A DNA stretch of 55,277 nucleotides from Opitutaceae bacterium (GCA_025360455.1 JANYCF010000063.1:1-55277); one strand, 5' to 3'. Positions 6,944 through 15,703 are shown, counted from the first letter of the stretch. Translations and numbers: made by a program. The notes: generated by a model from the sequence alone, not told the origin.

Positions 6944-8473
6944 ATGAATCTGCTGCCGTACGCCATCTACTTGTCTTTCGCCGGTGCCCTCGCGGCCTTG
7001 GTCGCGGGGACACGTTCCGCCATGGCTGCTCGGGTGGTGGCTCTCATTACCGCCCTATCGACAACAGCAATTTCCTTAATCGCGGCCTTTGAGTTCGTCC
7101 CCACCGCCGGACTGCAAACCCTCATTGACCTGCCTTGGATCACCGCGCCCGCCATTCACTACCACCTCGCGGTCGACGGTATCAGCATGACTTTGATCGT
7201 GCTGACCGGTCTCGCCGCCACCGCCGGCATTCTTTTCTCCTGGAACATCGAGGAACGCATCGGTGAATTCTTCGCCTTCTACCTCGCGCTGATCGGCGGT
7301 GTGTACGGCGTCTTTATGAGCGCCGATGCATTTCTATTCTTCGTTTTCTACGAAATCGCCATCGTCCCAAAGTATTTCCTGATCGCGAACTGGGGCTCGA
7401 CCAATCGCGAATACGGCGCGATGAAGCTCGCGCTCTATTCTTTTGCCGGCAGCGGCCTCGTCTTGGCCGGTCTGCTCTGGACCTACGCCGCCGGTGACGC
7501 CGCCAGCTTCGGCCTCAGCGATCTCACGCGCGCCGCGCTCACCCTGCCCGCGCACGACCAGATCATCATCTTCGCCCTCGTGTTCTTCGGTTTCGCCACG
7601 CTCGCCGGTCTCTTCCCGTTGCACACGTGGGCACCGACCGGTCACGTCGCTGCGCCCACCGGTGCCTCGATGCTGCTCGCCGGTGTGGTGATGAAACTCG
7701 GCGCTTACGGTTGCTTGCGCGTGGCGCTGCCGCTCTTCCCCGTCGGGTTTGCTTACTGGCAAACTTCCATCGCGTGGCTCGCCGTGATCGGAATCGTCTA
7801 CGCCGGACTCGTCGCGCTCGTGCAGCAAGATTTCAAATTTGTCATCGGTTACTCCAGCGTAAGCCACATGGGTTTCGTGATGCTCGGCCTCGTTGCCGCG
7901 AATGAACGCGCCGTCAGCGGTGCCGTGCTGCAAATGTTCTCTCACGGCGTCATCGCCGGCCTGCTCTTCGCCGTCGTCGGTCGCATGGTCTACGAACGTA
8001 CGCATACGCGGCAACTCGATGTGCTCACGGCCATGCCGCTGCACCGGTTGCTCCCCTTCGCCTCAATAACGTTTGTACTCGCCGGCCTCGCCTCGATGGG
8101 CCTGCCCGGCTTCAGCGGTTTCCCGGCGGAGCTGACTATTCTCATCGGTACCTGGCAAACGTCTCCGCTCCTCGCCTTGCTCGCCGCGATTGGCGTGTTG
8201 ATCGCCGCCGCCTTCACCTTGCGCGTCATTCAGGTTTCGTTCTTCGGCAAGACGGAGAGCGTGGTGGAGCGAGCTGCCCCCAACACGCTGAAGCCGGTTG
8301 AGGGCAACCGGCTCCACCTCGACGGCATCACCTGGCCGGAAAAACTCGGGGCGGTCCTGCTAATCGGCGCCACGGTACTGATCGGCCTGAAGCCCGACCT
8401 CTTGCTCAACTGGATCAACGTCGCACTGCAATCGCCCGCCTTCCACGCCGTCCTAAAGGGAGGTTCGCTATGA
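6944..8473 (+). CDS. nuoM: NADH-quinone oxidoreductase subunit M, second divergent copy
   Basis: This second NuoM-type antiporter-like subunit is also 509 residues long. It keeps Glu137 (FYEIAIVPKYFLI), the TM8 lysine Lys251 (GVVMKLGAYGCLR) and a glutamate near TM12 (FPAELTILIG). In the TM7 motif, however, the lysine that NuoM1 has as Lys231 aligns with Leu220 (ATLAGLFPLHTWAP). That lysine is central to proton transfer in antiporter-like subunits, so this copy may pump differently or serve a structural role. Bases 8263-8318 (residues 440-459) are an in-frame family A repeat. The stop overlaps the nuoN start by four bases (ATGA), so translation is probably coupled. It could be an extra subunit of one enlarged complex or an alternative M subunit. 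Confidence 0.93.
   Translation: MNLLPYAIYLSFAGALAALVAGTRSAMAARVVALITALSTTAISLIAAFEFVPTAGLQTLIDLPWITAPAIHYHLAVDGISMTLIVLTGLAATAGILFSWNIEERIGEFFAFYLALIGGVYGVFMSADAFLFFVFYEIAIVPKYFLIANWGSTNREYGAMKLALYSFAGSGLVLAGLLWTYAAGDAASFGLSDLTRAALTLPAHDQIIIFALVFFGFATLAGLFPLHTWAPTGHVAAPTGASMLLAGVVMKLGAYGCLRVALPLFPVGFAYWQTSIAWLAVIGIVYAGLVALVQQDFKFVIGYSSVSHMGFVMLGLVAANERAVSGAVLQMFSHGVIAGLLFAVVGRMVYERTHTRQLDVLTAMPLHRLLPFASITFVLAGLASMGLPGFSGFPAELTILIGTWQTSPLLALLAAIGVLIAAAFTLRVIQVSFFGKTESVVERAAPNTLKPVEGNRLHLDGITWPEKLGAVLLIGATVLIGLKPDLLLNWINVALQSPAFHAVLKGGSL
8263..8318. repeat. Family A repeat A2, in frame inside nuoM2
   Basis: GGTGGAGCGAGCTGCCCCCA opens and GGGCAACCGGCTCCACC closes this segment, the same arms as copy A1 at 1161-1236. 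It is read through as residues 440-459 of NuoM2, in the loop before the last membrane helix. Confidence 0.65.
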
Positions 8474-9933
8474 ACACCGACTACGCAGAACTTTTCCAAG
8501 CCCTGCTGCCCGAAACCGTTTTGGTCTGCGGCGCATTGTTCGTCCTCTTCTTCGATATCCTCTGGGCGCGGCATCGCGCCACTGATCGGCTCAGCGTCGC
8601 CGTCATGCTCGGTCTGACTGCTCTCGGGATCGCCACCTACTTCGCCCTCACGGGCGGCAGCCCCGGACCAAAATTTGGCGGCGTGCTCATCCTCGACGCA
8701 ATGACGCTCATCTCGCGCGTGGGCGTGTTCGCGCTCGGCGCGCTGACGCTCGCGCTGTTGCCCGGTCTCACGCGGCTGCGGCACACGGCTGAGTTTGTGG
8801 CGATCATCTTGTTTGCCACCGTCGGCTTCTCCGTGATGGCCGCAGCAAACCAACTCCTCCTCGGCTTTCTCGCGCTCGAACTCGCCAGTCTTTCGCTCTA
8901 CATTCTTGCCGGCTTTGACAAGACCCGCCCTGAATCCGCCGAAGCCGGCCTGAAATATTATCTGCTTGGCGGTATGTCGTCAGCATTTCTGCTCTTCGGC
9001 TTCAGCCTGATCTACGGTCTGACCGGCTCAATCGACCTGACGCACATCGCTATGGCGCTCCATAACACGGCCATGACGCCTCTGCTCGCCATCGCCCTGG
9101 TGATGGTCCTCGTCGCCTTCGGTTTCAAAGCCGCCGCCGCACCGTTTCATCTCTGGGCACCCGATGTCTATCAAGGCGCGCCCGCTCCCGCCACTGCGCT
9201 CATCGCCTCCGCCTCCAAGGTCGCAGGGTTCACGCTCTTCATCCGTTTGCTCTGGCCCGGCCTGCACGACGTCGCCGGCACCATCGCGAGCACTTCCGTC
9301 CCCAGTGGCTGGCTGACCATCGTCGCCGTGCTCTCCGCCGCTTCGTTGTTGCTCGGAAATTTCGGCGCGCTCGCCCAATCCAATATCCGCCGGCTGCTCG
9401 CCTATTCCGCCATCGCCCACACCGGCGTAATGATGCTTGGTCTGGGCGTGTACGTTCGCACCGGGGCCGGCCCGATCCTCTACTACGCGATCACCTACGG
9501 CTTAGCCACCGTCGGTGCGTTTGGCGTGATCGCCGTCGTCGATGCCAACGGCGGTTGCCAGCGCCTCACCGATCTTGCCGGCCTGCACAAACGCTCGCCG
9601 CTCCTCGCCGGTTGCTTGCTGGTTTTCATTCTCTCCCTCGCCGGTGTGCCGCCGTTAGCCGGCTTCTTCGGTAAATTCGCCGTCTTCACCGCCGCCTTCC
9701 AACTCGGCGGCATCTCCGGTCCCGCCGGCTGGCTCGCCCTCCTCGCCATCGCCCTGAGCGCCCTCGGCCTCTACTACTATTTGATCATCCTGAAACAGGC
9801 GTTGATTGTGAAACCCACCGGGGCCGTTACGCCGATCAAGCTCCCGCTTTCCGCCGCGCTCGCGCTACTCATCGCCGCTGTGCTGCTGGTGTGGCTCGGC
9901 ATATTTCCGTCTCCACTGCTTGGGTTGTTTTAA
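8470..9933 (+). CDS. nuoN: NADH-quinone oxidoreductase subunit N
   Basis: This is the innermost antiporter-like pump subunit of complex I, 487 residues with about 14 helices. Functional residues are present: Glu137 (LALELASLSLYIL), Lys220 in the TM7 motif (FGFKAAAAPFHLWAPDVYQG), the TM8 lysine (IASASKVAGF) and a lysine in TM12 (AGFFGKFAVF). The ATG overlaps the end of nuoM2 by four bases. It closes the nuo cluster; no clear intrinsic terminator follows, and the next gene begins 86 bases later on the same strand. Confidence 0.97.
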   Translation: MNTDYAELFQALLPETVLVCGALFVLFFDILWARHRATDRLSVAVMLGLTALGIATYFALTGGSPGPKFGGVLILDAMTLISRVGVFALGALTLALLPGLTRLRHTAEFVAIILFATVGFSVMAAANQLLLGFLALELASLSLYILAGFDKTRPESAEAGLKYYLLGGMSSAFLLFGFSLIYGLTGSIDLTHIAMALHNTAMTPLLAIALVMVLVAFGFKAAAAPFHLWAPDVYQGAPAPATALIASASKVAGFTLFIRLLWPGLHDVAGTIASTSVPSGWLTIVAVLSAASLLLGNFGALAQSNIRRLLAYSAIAHTGVMMLGLGVYVRTGAGPILYYAITYGLATVGAFGVIAVVDANGGCQRLTDLAGLHKRSPLLAGCLLVFILSLAGVPPLAGFFGKFAVFTAAFQLGGISGPAGWLALLAIALSALGLYYYLIILKQALIVKPTGAVTPIKLPLSAALALLIAAVLLVWLGIFPSPLLGLF

Positions 9934-10019
9934 CTTCAGCCGGAGGGTTACGTTTTCACCCCAGGCACGAATTGTTTTTATCTTTATCCTTTCGATGTTT
10001 TCTAAACATACCCTAGCAG

Positions 10020-11627
10020 ATGATCAGAGCTTCACGCGAAAGGCCGGTTAGAACGATTCGAGCGCTATGCCCAGCGGTGATCCGGTGGTTCCTGCCCGCG
10101 AGCTTGGTCGGATTTATCATCGCTCACTGCGTTATTCTTTCGAGCAAGCACCTGTTTTGGGCTGATGAGCTTTTAACGTGGTATCCGGTGTCAGCGCCCT
10201 TTGGGTCAATGATGGCAGCAACGACCGACACGATCAACGCGGCGCCTCCCTTATATTTCATCCTGATGTGGGGGTGGGTGCATCTCTTTGGAAATTCCGC
10301 CCTCGCCCTTCGGCTCCCTTCCGCGATCGCCTTGGGCGTCGCCATGCTGATTATGTTTCATGTCTTGCGGCGCGTCTATGGCACTCTGGCCGCAACACTG
10401 GCGGTAGCCATTGCCTTCGCCTTTTGTGATCCCGCATTGCTGTTGCAAACCACCGAAGCACGCTTCCACACCCTAATCGTGGCCGAGGTGGCGCTCGCGA
10501 TTCTCCTCTACCGGCGGATGATGACGTGGCAGGGCAAGGTGCCGTTCCGCCTTCTCGCCGCCAATGCAGGAATACACGCCTGCATCGTGATGACCCACTA
10601 CTTTGGGCCGCTCTTTAGCGGGGCTATTCTGGCGGCGGTTTTGCTGACAAGCACCGCCCAACGTTTCAATCCCTCCCGGGCGGCAGCTTCGATCGTGTCA
10701 GGCTGGACCGTATTCCTCTTTTGGATTCCGGTTTTCCTCCGGCATCAGGCGATGGGAAAACCCTCTTCCTGGATACCGATTCCTGACGCCACTTCCTTGC
10801 GGACCTACTATGGGCACTATTTCACCGGCGATTTCTGGCTGCTGCTCGCCGGCCTGCTGCTCTCCCTGATTACCGGTTTCGCCATAGCGCTCAAATACGG
10901 CCGCAAAATACGGCCGTTATTTTCTCGGTTATTTTCAGTGCGATACCGGGAACTCCCCTTGCTGATGCTCCTTCCTAGCTTTGGTGTGATTCCTCTGGTC
11001 GTCTATTTTATTTCAACCAGGCCGGGCGGTGATTCGGGGTTCTTGGACCGGTATATGCACTCTGTGACACTCGCGTGGGCCATTCTATGTGCCCACCTCA
11101 GCCATCGCGCGTTTTTCACCGGAGCACTGAATCGACGCCTTCTCCTGACGAAAGTCCTGAACATTGCGCAAGCGACCGTTATTGTTGTGGCCATCGGCTG
11201 GGGCGGTTGGGCTTTACTGCAACATGGCTTGAAAGCAAAAACCGAAAACCCGAGCGAAGACCTGCTGGTCGATACCCTCGGCAGCGAAAGAATCGTGGTG
11301 GAACATCTTCATGAATTCCTAAAGCGAAACTTCTACTCAGCCCAGCCATACCGTTACCTATTTGTCGTTGATCATGAAGTTGGCCTCAAGGAGGGAGGCG
11401 GTGGTCCGCTCAACCATCAGATCATGGCCGGACTGAAACGTAATTTCCCCAAAGCTTTCACCGGCGTGATTTCCAACGAGGAGTTTTTATCTGGCACCAC
11501 CAGTTTTTGGGTGAAGCGCAGCGACATGCTGTGGTGGCGCTTCAGGATCGAGCACAATCCCTTGTTTGCGAGCGAAGTCGGCGAAGATAATTTGGTCCAC
11601 GTCGAGCGTCTCGCCCCGCCAGAATAA
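10020..11627 (+). CDS. GT-C family membrane glycosyltransferase (ArnT/PMT-like)
   Basis: This 535-residue polytopic membrane protein has a GT-C fold. After the first membrane helix comes the acidic luminal loop motif typical of polyprenyl-phosphate sugar users (HLFWADELLTWYPV, about residues 40-53). It is followed by a run of about ten hydrophobic helices (for example WGWVHLFGNSALALRLPSAIALGV) and a soluble C-terminal part of roughly 140 residues. Such enzymes move a sugar from a lipid carrier to a periplasmic acceptor; the acceptor cannot be told from the sequence. It sits 86 bases after nuoN, but nothing suggests a functional link to complex I. Confidence 0.75.
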   Translation: MIRASRERPVRTIRALCPAVIRWFLPASLVGFIIAHCVILSSKHLFWADELLTWYPVSAPFGSMMAATTDTINAAPPLYFILMWGWVHLFGNSALALRLPSAIALGVAMLIMFHVLRRVYGTLAATLAVAIAFAFCDPALLLQTTEARFHTLIVAEVALAILLYRRMMTWQGKVPFRLLAANAGIHACIVMTHYFGPLFSGAILAAVLLTSTAQRFNPSRAAASIVSGWTVFLFWIPVFLRHQAMGKPSSWIPIPDATSLRTYYGHYFTGDFWLLLAGLLLSLITGFAIALKYGRKIRPLFSRLFSVRYRELPLLMLLPSFGVIPLVVYFISTRPGGDSGFLDRYMHSVTLAWAILCAHLSHRAFFTGALNRRLLLTKVLNIAQATVIVVAIGWGGWALLQHGLKAKTENPSEDLLVDTLGSERIVVEHLHEFLKRNFYSAQPYRYLFVVDHEVGLKEGGGGPLNHQIMAGLKRNFPKAFTGVISNEEFLSGTTSFWVKRSDMLWWRFRIEHNPLFASEVGEDNLVHVERLAPPE

Positions 11628-11849
11628 TCCACGGAAACTCAATGAAAACGTGGAGCAGCCGCCGTGAAAAACCGCCGATTCCACCAAGGCTTCAATAAAC
11701 AACATGCTCAGAGATCAAGAGTGCGCGGTCGGGTTCGCCATCCAATCCACCAATAGCAACTGCCGCTTGCAGATACGCTACCAGCGGAACCTATTGTTCG
11801 ACACCGGGTCATTTATGCCGTAGCCCAGTTTAATCCATCCCTCACCACT

Positions 11850-12401
11850 ATGAAAAATATCCGTCCCTTACTTGTCCTGCTTTGCCTCGCCACCTCCACG
11901 CTGATGCTTGCTCCCGGTTGCTCCAGCACCGCGACCAGCGCCAGCACCGGTGAATATCTCGACGACAGTGTTTTAACCACCAAGATCAAGACCGACCTCG
12001 CCCGTGATGCCGCGACTCCCGGCAGCGCCATCTCGGTCGAAACTTTCAAGGGCCGGGTAATTCTCAGCGGCTTCGTGGATACGGCTGAACAAAAAAACCA
12101 AGCCCGCGTCGTTACGGCCAAAGTGACTGGCGCGAAGGAAATCGTAAACAGCCTCATCGTGAAAACCAGCAAAGCGACCGCGGGTGAATACATCGATGAC
12201 AGCGTGATTACGACCAAGGTGAAAACAGCACTCTTGAAGGCTGACGGGATTCCCGCCGCCGCCATCTCGGTAGAAACCTACCGGGGACTGGTTTTGTTAA
12301 GCGGATTTGTGAACACAGCCGCCCAAAAATCCGAAGCCGCTGCGATCGCCGCCAAGATCGATGGCGTGAAGGAAGTGTCGAACGCACTCGTGTTAAAGTA
12401 A
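11850..12401 (+). CDS. BON-domain lipoprotein
   Basis: This 183-residue envelope protein starts with a lipoprotein-type signal peptide and a lipobox-like APGC with Cys24. Two BON domains follow (about residues 38-105 and 113-183). They are clear internal duplicates: GEYLDDSVLTTKIKTDL pairs with GEYIDDSVITTKVKTAL, and ISVETFKGRVILSGFVDTA with ISVETYRGLVLLSGFVNTA. BON domains bind phospholipid or stabilise the envelope in proteins such as OsmY and DolP. The gene stands alone between a glycosyltransferase and a repeat-filled gap. It is probably stress-related, which is inferred from the family. Confidence 0.85.
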   Translation: MKNIRPLLVLLCLATSTLMLAPGCSSTATSASTGEYLDDSVLTTKIKTDLARDAATPGSAISVETFKGRVILSGFVDTAEQKNQARVVTAKVTGAKEIVNSLIVKTSKATAGEYIDDSVITTKVKTALLKADGIPAAAISVETYRGLVLLSGFVNTAAQKSEAAAIAAKIDGVKEVSNALVLK

Positions 12402-12748
12402 GCAGGCAGCTGCTCGGTAAGCCAAAACCATCCAGTCGAGAGCGAAGAGTCGAGCGTCCAGAGCCAGACAAAAGAGTGAACAGGTTTTTCAGATCGCAGA
12501 TAAAATCACTCATATCACACTCCGACTTGTCATCGCGAGGCCGACGCAGTCGGACGTGGCGATCCAGCGAGCCCCACGACAGGCTCGGGGCCTTGAGCTT
12601 GTCGAAACGGCTGGATTGCTTCGGCGCGGCACGCCTCGCAATGACAGCGGCATGTTTTTTATCTCACCGCATAACGTGGGTTCAAGAGTGAGTGTGATCT
12701 ATCCGGGCTCTCAGCTCTCAACTCTGGACGCTCAACTGAATTTCCGGG
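12402..12748. other. Gap after the BON gene, nested repeats
   Basis: This 347-base gap has no supported gene. An outer inverted pair (12448-12463 and 12722-12737, 15 of 16 bases pairing) encloses the family D element D2 at 12527-12646. The arrangement looks like one small element inserted into another. Confidence 0.65.
12527..12646. repeat. Family D repeat, copy D2
   Basis: Inverted ends TTGTCATCGCGAGG and CCTCGCAATGACA enclose inner words GGCGATCCAG and CTGGATTGCTTCGGCG, which recur in the other D copies. Confidence 0.8.
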
Positions 12749-13321
12749 CTATTCCTTGTGCGTCTTGCAGTACTGGTGGGAGGCCACCACCGGGTACTTG
12801 TTCGCCAGATCCACGTCGTTTAGCGCGGACTGAGCACCCCATGAAAACACTCGCTCAAACCACGGCAGCCATTTGCTCGTCCGAATGATTTCGAGGAAGT
12901 ACACCTCGTGCTCCTTTTCCTTCATGCCCATCTCGTAAAGGATTTCGTCGTGCTCGTGAATGCCGAGTGACTGGAAGTAGCGCATCATCACGAAGTATTC
13001 ACAGACGTTTCCGCTCTCCAGTTTACCGGCGAAGAAGTACGGCATGAACCAGCCGATGACATGGCAGCCGGCCGCAATCACGTGACCGACCATGAAGAAC
13101 CTCACTTCATAATACTTTGAAACGGGCACGTCGTACTGCTGCATGATCGCCAAGACGCAGGCCCGATGATGCCATTCGTCCTGTTCGATCTGCCGGACCG
13201 CCGCCTTCGCCACCCGCGTCTTGAGCGAGTGCGCGTGGCCGACGTACGCAAACGACGCCGCCATCTCCGCCGAATAAGCTTTCTGCAAAAGATCAACGAG
13301 CGCCGGGTGATTGAGTTTCAT
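12749..13321 (-). CDS. Ferritin-like di-iron protein, COQ7-like
   Basis: This 190-residue helical protein has a complete di-iron ligand set of the ferritin/COQ7 type: Glu19, Glu49-x-x-His52 (EWHH), Glu108, and Glu135-x-x-His138 (EKEH). COQ7 members hydroxylate demethoxyquinones; related family members are rubrerythrin-like oxidases, so the substrate is not certain. I chose the ATG at 13321 (MKLNHPALVD). The longer frame to 13405 would add 28 residues encoded by the flanking repeat. Downstream of it is the D2/nested repeat region; upstream is a family E-type repeat and a convergent-looking spacer before the exporter gene. Confidence 0.75.
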   Translation of the reverse strand: MKLNHPALVDLLQKAYSAEMAASFAYVGHAHSLKTRVAKAAVRQIEQDEWHHRACVLAIMQQYDVPVSKYYEVRFFMVGHVIAAGCHVIGWFMPYFFAGKLESGNVCEYFVMMRYFQSLGIHEHDEILYEMGMKEKEHEVYFLEIIRTSKWLPWFERVFSWGAQSALNDVDLANKYPVVASHQYCKTHKE

Positions 13322-13389
13322 GAATAAGAAAACCGCGAAGCTGACCGAAGCCTTGAAAGCCCGCAAGCCGGGAGAAATCCACGGAGATT

Positions 13390-13475
13390 TCACCACGGAA
13401 GACACAGAAGACAGAACCTATGACTGATCTTCTCCGCTTCAAATATTTCCGTGTATTCAGTGTGTTCCGTGGTGA
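13390..13475. repeat. Inverted-repeat element of CCACGGAA type (E3)
   Basis: Left arm TCACCACGGAAGACACAGAA (13390-13409) and right arm TTCAGTGTGTTCCGTGGTGA (13456-13475) pair at 18 of 20 positions. It lies between the di-iron gene and the exporter, at the promoter side of the di-iron gene. Confidence 0.75.
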
Positions 13476-13521
13476 CTACCCTGCCCTGGCTTCTGCGAGG
13501 CAGGCCACACTATGCCGCCGT

Positions 13522-14754
13522 TTACCGTTTTGTTGGTTCGAGGTCTGGTAGCAATCCCGTCAGCAGCCCGATGAGAGGCAGAAAGGAACACACCTGAAAT
13601 ACATAGCCGATGCTGGTGTGATCCGCCAACCGGCCGAGCAACGCGGCACCGATACCGGCCGTGCCAAACGCCAAACCAAAAAACAACCCCGCGATCAACC
13701 CAACGTTCCCGGGCACCAGCTCCTGGGCATAGACGATGATGGCGGAAAAAGCCGAGGCCATGATAACGCCGATGAAGACCGTCAGCATGATCGCCACCGG
13801 CAAGCTGGCATACGGCAGCAACATTGAAAACGGCGCGGCACCGAGAATGGAAATCCAGATCACGCGCTTGCGCCCGATACGGTCGCCCACCGGGCCACCG
13901 ATGATCGTGCCTGCGGCTACCGCGAAGAGAAAAACGAAGAGAGCCCACTGGGACTGCTGCACCGTCAGCTGGAACTTATCGATGAGATAGAAAGTGTAGT
14001 AATTGCTCAGGCTGACGAGATACACGTATTTCGAGAAGATGAGGATCACGAGCACCGTGAGCGCACGCGCCACATGAGGCTGCGCGAAGCTCGCACGTTT
14101 TTCAGCACCCTTCGCCGCCTGCACCCAGGGATCATTGAGATGCGCCTGATACCAGGAACCGACTTGGCACAACACAAAGATGCCCAGCAACGCGATGCCC
14201 GAAAACCAGACAATGGAATTCTGCCCGTGCTTCACCACCACCAGTGCAGCCAGCACCGGCCCCAGCGAGGAACCGAGATTGCCGCCGACTTGGAAAAGCG
14301 ATTGGGCGAAACCGTGCTGCCCACCCGAGGCCAACCGGGCGATCCGCGAAGCCTCGGGATGAAAGATGGCCGAACCCAAACCCACCATCGCCGCAGCCGT
14401 CATGATCATCGGCAGTTGGTCAGCCCGGGAAAGGAGTACGAGCCCGCTCAACGTGATACCCATACCCGCGGCGAGTGAGTACGGTTTCGGATGTCGGTCG
14501 GTGTAGAAACCCACGATCGGCTGCAGAATACTTCCGGTCATTTGAAACGCAAAAGTGATCAAGCCAATTTGCGCGTAGTTAAAACCATAGGAAGTTTTCA
14601 ACACCGGGTAGATCGCCGGGATAAGCGACTGGATCGTATCGTTGAGCAAGTGCGAGAGACTCAGCATCCACAGAATGTTCATGACCGTGGCTTCAGCCCG
14701 AAGAGGCGGGGTGACGACGTTGCTTGGTTGATTGATCTCCTGACTCATCGTCAC
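13522..14754 (-). CDS. MFS exporter, fosmidomycin-resistance (Fsr) family
   Basis: This 410-residue transporter has 12 predicted helices. The N-terminal half fits the Fsr family: SLSHLLNDTIQSLIPAIYPVLK, the FAFQMTGSILQPIVGFYTDR segment, then GLGSAIFHPEASRIARLASGG and FQVGGNLGSSLGP. Fsr members export small molecules such as fosmidomycin; the natural substrate here is unknown. Two starts are possible, 14754 or the ATG two codons later. The gene runs in the same direction as the six-gene lipid-like operon that ends at 15008, but 253 bases with a tRNA-like relic separate them, so it is probably a separate unit. Confidence 0.85.
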   Translation of the reverse strand: MTMSQEINQPSNVVTPPLRAEATVMNILWMLSLSHLLNDTIQSLIPAIYPVLKTSYGFNYAQIGLITFAFQMTGSILQPIVGFYTDRHPKPYSLAAGMGITLSGLVLLSRADQLPMIMTAAAMVGLGSAIFHPEASRIARLASGGQHGFAQSLFQVGGNLGSSLGPVLAALVVVKHGQNSIVWFSGIALLGIFVLCQVGSWYQAHLNDPWVQAAKGAEKRASFAQPHVARALTVLVILIFSKYVYLVSLSNYYTFYLIDKFQLTVQQSQWALFVFLFAVAAGTIIGGPVGDRIGRKRVIWISILGAAPFSMLLPYASLPVAIMLTVFIGVIMASAFSAIIVYAQELVPGNVGLIAGLFFGLAFGTAGIGAALLGRLADHTSIGYVFQVCSFLPLIGLLTGLLPDLEPTKR

Positions 14755-14920
14755 GATTTAGCCGTCAAGGCGGAGCACGGTCAAGCGGCGGCCATCAGAT
14801 CGACCGCTATCCACCAGCACAGTGGGCCGATCCATCCGCCGGCACTGCGGCAACAATCAAGAGAACCGCTTGTCGGAATCGGTGCCGCAAGTAGCCCGCG
14901 ATTCGTGGACCCGGTTCTGC

Positions 14921-14983
14921 AGGCGCGTCGGGGACTCGAACCCCACGGGCTATCATCCGCTGGCACCCTGGCTCATCCGCGCC
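14921..14983 (-). other. tRNA-like relic, 63 bases
   Basis: On the minus strand a clean T-arm (GGGG TTCGAGT CCCC) is followed by CGCGCC. This pairs over six bases with GGCGCG placed 63 bases upstream, as an acceptor stem would. There is no room for a normal anticodon arm, the seventh acceptor pair is G-A and the 3' end reads TGCA rather than CCA. It is therefore not a working tRNA as far as I can see. It may be a decayed tRNA, an integration scar or an unusual structured RNA. Confidence 0.35.
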
Positions 14984-15007
14984 AAAATCAGAAAACAATA
15001 ACCAACT

Positions 15008-15703
15008 TCACCTCATTATCGGACATTCACCGCAATCCTGTAACTTTTTAACATTTCCGCCGCCAGGAGCTCTACACGATGAGATGTCCGTGTGAGTCGC
15101 CGGGCTGGTTTCTCCCAGAGTAAAACCCCAAGCCCCCACTCCACCCAGGACCATTCCGGCTAGCACGTCGACATCGGTGTGCTGCCGAAGTGCGACGATC
15201 GAAACACTAAGCACCCCTAGCCAGACTGCCAACAGTAGTCGTCCCATCAAGTTACGGAAAAATGAGCTGCTCGTGGCGAGCGCCCAAGTCGCGAGGACAG
15301 AAAAGGCGGCATGCAGACAGGGCATGCAATTATCGGACTGATCAACGATCAGTAGGATCGCATAGTAACGCGGCTGACCGTCGGCTGATGGCCGCACACA
15401 CGCGGTTGGATAAGCCAGGAATGTAATCCATCCCGTGAGCGCCATCGCCAGCAAGCAAATCGCAAATCGTTTCACCTGCTTCCATTCCCGCATGAAAAAC
15501 CACGGCAGCCCCACCAGTAGAAACATCGACACGTAAGGCCAAAGCCAGACCGTGTTAAATGGTAACCACCGCCAAGTCCAACACTCCTGACGTATCTCGG
15601 CCCGGGTTGCCACCAAATCTTGGATCAAGCGATACACAATAGTGGCGATCAATCCGACAAGGGCACCAAGTGCGAGTCTCTGAAAAAAAGGCCGAACCTT
15701 CAT
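15008..15703 (-). CDS. PAP2-superfamily membrane enzyme, IPC-synthase-like
   Basis: This is the last gene of the six-gene operon; its ATG overlaps the stop of the upstream hydrolase gene by four bases. The 231-residue protein has about five or six helices. Motifs resemble PAP2_3/Aur1-type enzymes: NCMPCLHAAFSVL with His131 in place of the usual PSLH, and RQHTDVDVLAG with His175 and Asp179. Such enzymes remove a phosphate from lipids or transfer a phospho-headgroup. The PS-to-PC change in the first motif is unusual. It may act on a lipid made by the upstream KAS III, reductase and glycosyltransferase, which is inference from operon structure. Confidence 0.75.
   Translation of the reverse strand: MKVRPFFQRLALGALVGLIATIVYRLIQDLVATRAEIRQECWTWRWLPFNTVWLWPYVSMFLLVGLPWFFMREWKQVKRFAICLLAMALTGWITFLAYPTACVRPSADGQPRYYAILLIVDQSDNCMPCLHAAFSVLATWALATSSSFFRNLMGRLLLAVWLGVLSVSIVALRQHTDVDVLAGMVLGGVGAWGFTLGETSPATHTDISSCRAPGGGNVKKLQDCGECPIMR

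Noticed and set aside
14921-15300. tmRNA (ssrA) ending at the tRNA-like 3' end
   Set aside because: The 5' part would have to lie within the PAP2 coding region, and no tag-peptide frame or GGGGCNG start was seen.
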